Origin: Enoplolaimus lenunculus
Taxonomy: Eukaryota; Nematoda; Enoplea; Enoplida; Thoracostomopsidae
Direction: 5' to 3'
Length of the DNA: 64,000 nucleotides
Assembly: GCA_030248215.1 (NCBI GenBank)
Contig: JASANG010001731.1
Span: forward strand, 97,469-161,468
Below are positions 50,601 through 59,600 of the stretch, piece after piece; position 1 is the first letter of the stretch, and each line of letters begins with the position of its first letter. The notes beneath the pieces are model-generated. The model was not told the DNA's origin. It saw only the letters and a program-made list of their open reading frames with translations, and did not search any database. A program made the translations under genes and the position numbers.

Positions 50601-53600
50601 TTGAATTGAATTTATGCAGTTTCAAAACTAAATTCCGTTCTTAAGTTTATGTTTGAATTCAGAAGTTCGAAAAAGTAAAAGGCAGTTACTCATGCACTGT
50701 TCGACTATAAGAATTTGACTCTCGAAAACGAAATTTCGAATTTGCTTCCTGAAAATTGTGACAAAGGTAAAACAAAACGGGCTAAACGGATAAATTTGGC
50801 AAAATTATGCAAAATTTTACTACCGAAATTGCCGGAATCTCCGGCAAAAATTCTACCGGAGGTGGAGCCGGAGCCGGAGGCAGACCACCGGTTGCACCCT
50901 GGTGCATACCTTTAGATTAAACACAGGACAATGCAACATGTGACAATCTGTATATACACGTGTTGTACAGCATTATTGTATATGGTATGTATGCAGGATA
51001 GGGTTAAGCAAATTGAAATTTAAGAAAAGGGTTAAGCAAATTGAAATTTAAGAAACTTTAAGGTGGCACTTTACTCGTGTACGATATCGCACGGTGACGG
51101 AAGATGCCGCACGGTGACGGACGATGCCGCACGGTGACGGACGATGCCGCACGGTGACGGACGATGACGCACGGTGACGGACGATGCCGCACGGTGACGG
51201 ACGATGACGCACGGTGACGGACGATGACGCACGGTGACGGACGATGACGCACGGTGACGGACGATGACGCGCGGTGACGGACGATGCCGCACGGCGACGG
51301 ACGATGCCGCACGGCGACGGACGATGCCGCACGGCGACGGACAACGACGGACGGCGCCACACGGCTTGTATATAGACAGACTTACCATACGTTCATGTGA
51401 ATCAGCAACAGATGCAACAACACAATAATCGCCGCGACAACAGACGCTGTAGAGATCAGGAACAAAACGTTCGTGAGGCTAAAATTAAAGCGAATTCTCA
51501 AATGCGTATAGCACCTAGGTTGTCAAACGACAAACTAGTGCGTTTGTGGATCTTAAAATTTGTACAGAAGCAGGGGTTAACGGTCAATCAAATGCTAATA
51601 GTGTGCTTAGTTACGAACCGTATCATGCTCTGGTTTGAAAGTTACACAGCCTATCACCAACTGGTGATTGGTGATACACGCATTTGAGGATACGGACTTA
51701 AAACTGTATTGAATCGAATGACGTTCTCCAGTTCGTCATAATCGCTATTTTATTCTTCACTACTTCAACATCTCAACAGCGAAACGCGACTGGAAGTGAA
51801 AAATAGCTTTGCAGAAAAAGACGCCGTGCAAATTAACCGGAACAGACGGACGTATCAGTAATTGTTGGTCAATCCTACAATTTTTTCACTGAAACAAGAT
51901 TTATTTGGGCAACTACAGGCTGGTAGAAAACAAACAGTTGCCCCAAGAACACAACTCAAATCATTGAACAAAACGCAAAGTTTAACACATTCGCGATATT
52001 AATTTCATAAAAGAATTCACTCTGTTCATACTTCGTCAGTGTTGGTATCCCAAAAACACAACGCTTTTTCGCTGCGATCCGTTCTTTGGTAGTTATAAAC
52101 GATGGTTTGACCGCAATATCCCCACTGGAAGTAAACAAATATTGAACTTTTTTCATTAATAATAAATTATTTTACAAGGAATTGTGTTAAAAATAAAACG
52201 CCTTACAGGCGAATGTATAGAACATGGCCGTAACAGTTGTATAACCATATTTCTAAACCCTATGCGTATGGTTTAGCCTAAGCCAAAGACTTAAGCAAAA
52301 AAATTAGTTTTAAGCTTATGCTTTACGCTATTGCAGTCCCGTAGAATAATATTCTGCCCTTGATCTTTGCATGGGCCGTGTAGCATAAATAATGCTGTTA
52401 TAGTTTAAGCATTTGTCAAAACGCTATACAGAAATCAATATCTGTGGTTTTACCAAAACGTGAATGATGTTTAGTAATTTTTGACACGATTCCTGGATTC
52501 ATGTCAACACGCCTCCAGCTCAATGGCGAGTATTAATAATATGAACACAGACTCTAATCGGCTGCCTTTATAATTCAAGGTTCAAACCTTAGTTCTAGGT
52601 TGCGGCCACATTTCTGAAAGAGGACTAGCATCGACTGTTAGCACTTGATGTTTGGTAAATTATGGCAAAAAGACAACTAACAATATTATACCTTATAGCT
52701 AGGACGAATGTTTGCAAAATACAAATGGGAATCGACTCCGAGCGCAATGCGAAGACCAGACCGGCCCCATGAACAGCTTGTGATTTTGGTTCCAGGCACC
52801 TTTAGAACTCGAATTAGCTCAAAACAGAAAATTATACATAATAATGTTTGTATTATACTTGCACGCAGATAGGGGCCAATGTATAGAACAGGGTCGTAAC
52901 AGTAGTATAAGCACATTCCTAAGCATAAGCGTAAACCTAAACGTATTAAACAGCTTATACCTAAACCTAAGCCTAAGCCTATGTTTAAGCAAATAATGGT
53001 GTACAGCTTAAACTTGTTCCGCCTTTGATCTTTACATGGCCCCTGATCATTCACATGGGTCCAGGTAGGTTTAATACCTTAATTGTAATTGGAAAATTTT
53101 TTACGTTACAGTATTTAAAATTTACGCGATAAGTATTTTAGGTTCACTATCACTTGGTGGAGATAAATATCAGTCAGAAACCCATTGTTTTCTGTACAAG
53201 TTTCAAAATCATGTACTGCGAACAAGGGATTTTGCATAGGCTTATTATTCGTTCGGCGTAGCATTTGTGTTCAAAAGAATTTCAGCCCTATTATAGATAA
53301 GTGATCTCAGTAATACTTTACCTGTCCTTGTGGGGAAATAAAATAAACAACATTTTCCTCTCCGTCTTCGCTGTTGTGATCTCTGCCGACTGGAAACGCG
53401 TTTGATTCTGGGTGATGTTTGGTGTGTTTACATTTTGCAGCGAGCGCAATTAAGCTACCTTGAGGATTCCATTCAGCGTCAGCGATGGTCAGCGATGTGT
53501 CTTGATAGATGATCGGATCTGAAATGTTTGTAAATTAGAGTTTTCTAAATGTAAATTTTAAAAAATTATATTTTGAAATTGGCAGTTTTAGGATTCGTTG

Positions 53601-56600
53601 AAAATAAAATTGCAGATCAAATAAGTCGTGTTGCAGGTTGCATTCGGCATCTGTAAATAAGAGTCGTTCCAAATTTAAATTTATAAAAATTTAAGTTTGG
53701 AATTGGCAGGTTTAGGTTTCGTTGAAAATAGGATTTTGGACCAAACAAGTCGTGTAGCCTGTTCCATTTGGCGTCTTTCTGTGAAATTCGCAATTTTGGG
53801 CTTTTTGGAAAATGTGATAACATGAATATGTTTAGTGTGTGAAAAAGGATTGAATCGGCAACTTGACTCAAGAACAGAGGGATGGGCCAAAACTTGAGCG
53901 TTTGATGAATACATTTCTTTGAACACGAAATGTACCCACTTGCTTGCTCTTGTACAATTATGCATTTATCCAATCTTGCTGATGGAAATAAATGTAGTTT
54001 TTTCAAGTATTCTATATTTTGAAGTTTTAACTTTCAATGTTTATTTTACTAATTGGGAGTTTTCTGATACATCATCTGATCTGAAATGATTTTTAAACTT
54101 GGGTATTTTTAAAAAATTCGAAGTCTCTCAAAGTGGATTGTTCAAATTGAAATATTGTGGTTTTTAGAAATTTAGGAATTCTAAAGCGGCGATGTGACTA
54201 AAATTAAAAATTTTTGACGGTGTTTTTTGCAGTATTTTAATGCAGTTCTTTTGAAATTGAAATTCTGAAACTGTTTCTTTTGAAACAATTTGTTGAACAT
54301 TCAAGCAGTTACTTTCTTTGATATTCAGACAACAAGCAATTGTTTATCAAAAATTAAACTGCTACACGGCTAAAAACGTCTTTCAAAATTTCCATTTCAT
54401 CAAAATTTCCATTTCAGGTTATACTTTTAAGAGAAAGTTTGATGTTGTTTTTGTGAATATAAAAGTTTAACAATTTTATTGTGTTAATTCAACTTTAAAA
54501 TTTAAATTTTAGGTTGCTTTTAGATTGCAATATAGAAGAGATGTTCATGACCTTTAGTGAGTATTTCACATACAAACTTGAATTTGTGCAAAAATTCGAT
54601 TTTTAAGAGTGTTATATAGCCTCACTAAGACGGAAAAATGATCTTTCAAACATAGTTAAGCCATTTTCAAATTAAATTATACTACAATTGAACAGTAATA
54701 GCAGGCAGGATACGGCTTTTAAACAAACAATACTTTTTTGAAAATCAGACCATTTTTGAACAAACGAATGCTGAATGATGTAACACAAATGTTTCTCACT
54801 ACTTTCCACTTCGAAACCAGTTTAAAGTCGCAATTTAGCAGAATGTGAAATTCTAACCAGAATCATTTTCGCTTTTCATTAATTGCATAACCCCATGCTC
54901 GTAAACAATTGCCAAATTGGCAACGTTTGCAGAAGTGCTTGCTGCTGAAGTGTTCTCTGTAGCTGCTCCTGAGCCCTCACGCCGTGCCCAGCAAATTCGA
55001 ACCAGTTCCGCTTCGTCGGTGTCATTTTCTAAGCATACAATGCCGATTTTACTCTGAAATTAAAATGTAGAGTATGGTTTTTTAACTTATTTTTCTTTAA
55101 AATATATACAACAAATATGGAAACATAAGTAAAAAATGACGTTTAATTTGAACCAAATCTGTTTTTGTCCGATTCGTTTGTTAAGTATACAATTCGGATT
55201 TTACACTGAAAATAAAATTTTCTGTTGGAATTTAGCCATTTTTACAAAAAAAATAAATAAAAAGTAAGTATAACGTAGTAGCGACAGATTCAACCGGTTC
55301 CAACATTGAGAATAATTTCCAGTGCGTTTCAATTTTGTATACTTTTTGACGCGTGTTTAGAGCAAATATCTGGAATCTTAAGCTAGAACGTCCACATCCG
55401 TCTCCTCCCCTCTCATATATATAATCTAGTATAATACGCAATTAGGTATTTACCAAAAACTCTCCATCGCTATCGTATACGTGTACCTGCCCAGTCGATA
55501 AACCAAATAGTATTTGAGTTCCGTTAGGGTTCCACTAAAAAGAAAATCTATACATCCGTCTCCTCCCCTCTCATATATATAATCTAGTATAATACGCAAT
55601 TAGGTATTTACCAAAAACTCTCCATCGCTATCGTATACGTGTACCTGCCCAGTCGATAAACCAAATAGTATTTGAGTTCCGTTAGGGTTCCACTAAAAAG
55701 AAAATCTAGTTTGAAAATTTTAAAAACGTTACATAAATCTGGTATATATTTTTGTACAGAAAATAACTGAGTTGCCTGTTTTTATCGCCCTCCTTCAGGC
55801 AAAGTTTTTCTGATACCATTAAATAAATTCTGTGTTCGCAACATTGACAATGCCTGAGCAAGTAATGTTGTTGTCATTTGAGCTAATAACATCATAAAAA
55901 ATGAGGCCCATGTAAAGATTAGGAGCAAAACGTTTTTCTGTGCGACTGCAATACAGTAAACTTAAGCTTTACAAGAATTTTTCTGCTTAGATTTATGTTT
56001 AGGCATAAGCTCCTTGTTAAGCTTAGGCTGGGCTTATACTACTGATACGGCCATGTTCTATACATTAACCAGAAATAACGGCTGACCCACGTTCCCAAAG
56101 CTCAAGTAAGGAACCCCTATGGTTTGGTGAGATTATTTTAGACTGGAGCGTACACAGTAGGCTATCCTGAGGATAAATTCCCAAAATATTTAAATTCTCT
56201 GACTTGACAACATACGAAATGTTTAATTTTGCACTTTAAAGCAATAACTACGCAGCAGAAATTGCAAAATGTTCGATTTGTATGTAGTGAAGCGACGTAT
56301 ATTTGCGAACGATACATTACTTGAACTGCAACCAGCGAGCCTTTTATCTCTTTGCCCCAAATACGATTTCCGTCCACTGATCCGACAATTACAACCCCTG
56401 AAATGGTATAAATTTACGCTTCGTTAGTCCATCACAAAAACTGGAATAAACCGTTCGAACCATGTTTGAACGTATCAAATAAACCGAAGGATGCTGTATT
56501 CGTCGATTTATTCCTATTGGATTGTAGATAAAGCTTTCCGAGCTCAACAACGTAATTTGAAACATACATTTGTTTAAGCTTGTGTCGATCAAATAAGCGA

Positions 56601-59600
56601 AATAACTAAATTACCTAAGCAAATCTACCTAAAAATCAGAATGTACTGTATACCTGACTAGGTTCATGCTTTTCGCAGCTAATTATCGTTTTTGGTCTCG
56701 CCTCATAAAAACAGAGAAGTTACGACAGGTGGCTTATTTAAAAACATATTGCGAACCGACGATAGGTGCTAAACTGCAAAAAAATGGTGAGTCAAATTGA
56801 CTCTATCCGAAATAGGCTTTACGGGACTACACAAACTGAGTCAAATTCGACTTCACCAGAGTCCAACGTGCGACTCAGTGAGTCGAATTTATGTCTGGCG
56901 GAGTTCAATTTGATCCAGTTTGTGTAGTCCCGTAAAGCCTATTTCGGAGAGAGCCAATCTGACTCACCATTTTTTGCAGTGTACGCACACTTGAGAATAC
57001 AGCCGCTCTTTACCGTCTTCATAAACAATGCATATTCGTTTGCCATCGGCATCCCAAGCCATATCCCGAACTATTGAACGATTTCTGTTGTTTATCATTT
57101 CTTCGTTCCACGTTTCTGAGAAAATATTAAAAAATTTCATAATACTACTGCTATATTAAAGCCACCGTGGTTTACGGACATATATAAATGCAGGTGCGTG
57201 CACGCAGTAAAAGAATGGCGACCAGGAAAGCTCAGCCCTCCCGGAAGAATTTTACCCCCCTCGAAAATTTTCAACCTTGCTTATTAGTCATCGAAAATCC
57301 TTATTGGCCCGTCCTGACAAGTTTTTAGCCCCCCTAATAAAGTGACATGGCTACAGGCCGGTGCAGGGGGTGACAGGAATCTTTCAATAATAGTGGTTAT
57401 GTTAACCAGTTCTTCGTTTGTAAAGTTATTAGGCTTTACAGACCTAGGGCAATAGTTATACCTCTCATAGCTATTTTCGGCTGGCTGTATGTATGTAAGA
57501 ATTTTTATTTTACATAAGAGTATGCAACTTGGTACATTCTGTCCGTCCCTGATACTTGTTTACAGATTGGTCATTTCGCTTTTTTACCTTGATAAAGCAT
57601 CCAAACAATGATAAGCCCATACTGATCGCTACTTGTTAACCGTTTGTGAGATTCGTTCCAGACCACGACATCAATAGACCCTAAAATAAATCGCTGTGTT
57701 TTTTCCCTGATTTACATCCCGCACGCAAAAGGTTAAGCCCCATCCCCAGGGTCTAACTGCAAGTCTTGAAATCCTGGTTTGATTCAAAGTGTTTCGGGCC
57801 ACGGTTCCTTAGGTTCCGATGCAGTAATTACGGTAATTGTTCACGTTCCTCCCATAGGCAGTTCCACCCGCCCATAATGACCGGATTAATAAAATAGGCT
57901 TTTGCTCAGGTTTTAGGCATAGGTATTGAGGCCAATGTTTGGAACAACGACGTAACAGTAGTATAAGCATATTTCTAAGCCAAGCCTAAGCCTAACCGTA
58001 ATAATGAGCTTATACCAAACCTTAAGCGCAAACTTAAGCCTAAGACTAAGCAAAAAATTTAGTCTAATGCTTAAGGTTACTCTATTACAGTCCCACTAAA
58101 AACGTTCCGCCGGTGATCTTTACATTTGCCGGTATAAAAGCATAGGACAACGAACAGTATTGCAGATCGTTCTTTTGTCTTCTGTCAAATTAAACACTAC
58201 TGCGGGGGGATAAAAGAAATGGATTAGTGTCTATAGTTTTATGCCGTCCACCGGTTCCTGTTTTTGTGAGAGACTACTGGTCCCTTACCTTCGTGACCTG
58301 CAAGATTCTGATTTATCGATCGGTTTGCAGTCCCAGTAATACCATCTTTGTCTAAAAGCATAAAATTTTAGCCCGTGAAAATGACAACGGCCATAACTGC
58401 AATATATAATGAAAAGCTAAACTTCTCTGCCACCTCAGATCGTATGTTTTTTTGCAACCTAAACTTGAACCCATATTTTCAAATTCATATACCGACTACC
58501 AGTTAGCGGTAGGTTTTCCAACTCACTAAAACTTCGGCAATTGCAAATCTCAAAATTTGCGACGAGGCAGTGCAAATCTAACGTAAAATATGTGCTGAAA
58601 TAATAAGTTTTACGTCTCTGATTCGAAAGTTACAAGACCTATTACCAACTGGTTATAGATACTGCAAATATTTATGAAAACAAACACCGCAAATAAAAGG
58701 ACCACGGTAAAGTAAAAGTTTAACACGAATCCAGTGAATGTTCGTGCTCATGTTTTTGTAAAAAATATGACTTACCGCCTGCATAGAGGAATCATGTTGA
58801 AATATAATATTAATCTGTTAAAAGTAAAATCAAACAACCTGAATTTTCCAATCTATATACTTTGAGCAGACCCTGATCACAACCACACGCAATATTACCG
58901 TCGGTTTTCGACCAAGACACAGATTTGATGGTTACATTATTCGGAATTGAAATCTGTAAAATATAATATTAACCTGTTTATAATCACGAAATTCGAACTT
59001 TAAGGGACGACTCGTAATTTTTGCATTGTATCAGTCGTTTGCTTGACACGGATACTGTTGGAATTGTTAGAATATTGCTTGTGTTGAATATGAAATCAGT
59101 ATGAAATTACTTGTGTGACCGGCAGTTAGCAACCATTTGAAGCTTGGATGGAAACTTAAACGAATTTTAGAGCTTAATTTTTGTTTAATTTTATCCATGT
59201 TCATTAAGATTTGTGCTGGACTGGTAACGCTCCTACATTACAATTTTTTTACGATTTTTCCCGCATCATTTTATGTGATAAAGTGGAAAGGTCCCTACTT
59301 TACAATTTTTCGCCCTGAGAAAATTTTTTAATGATAAAATGTTAAGGTCCGTCCCTACCTCACAATTTTTGCGTTTCATAACATTTGCCAGCCTACCCTC
59401 CTCGTCAGAAATTTTCGGATCCGCCTCCGGCTGCGGTAGGTCGATTTTGAAAGAACTCATTACTAACTGGTGATAAATGGGAGACACAGTACACAGAAAA
59501 TAGTATTTCTGAACTTATTCAGAAAAGTATTTTCTGTGTCAAATCTGAAAAGTTTTTCTGATATTTAAGACAATTTTTCTAAAAATAACTGGAAAACGAT

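Noticed and set aside
51081-51360. CRISPR-like array
   Set aside because: Units are contiguous 20-mers with no unique spacers, in a eukaryotic intron. It is a minisatellite.
51048-51388. Three overlapping ~100-residue repeat-protein ORFs on the minus strand
   Set aside because: They arise because a 20-bp minisatellite without stops is open in all frames. The region is intron 12 of WDR35.
58776-58839. Short exon after WDR35 exon 2 with a GTAAGT donor at 58780
   Set aside because: It would meet a stop or break phase. Exons 2 and 3 join exactly without it.
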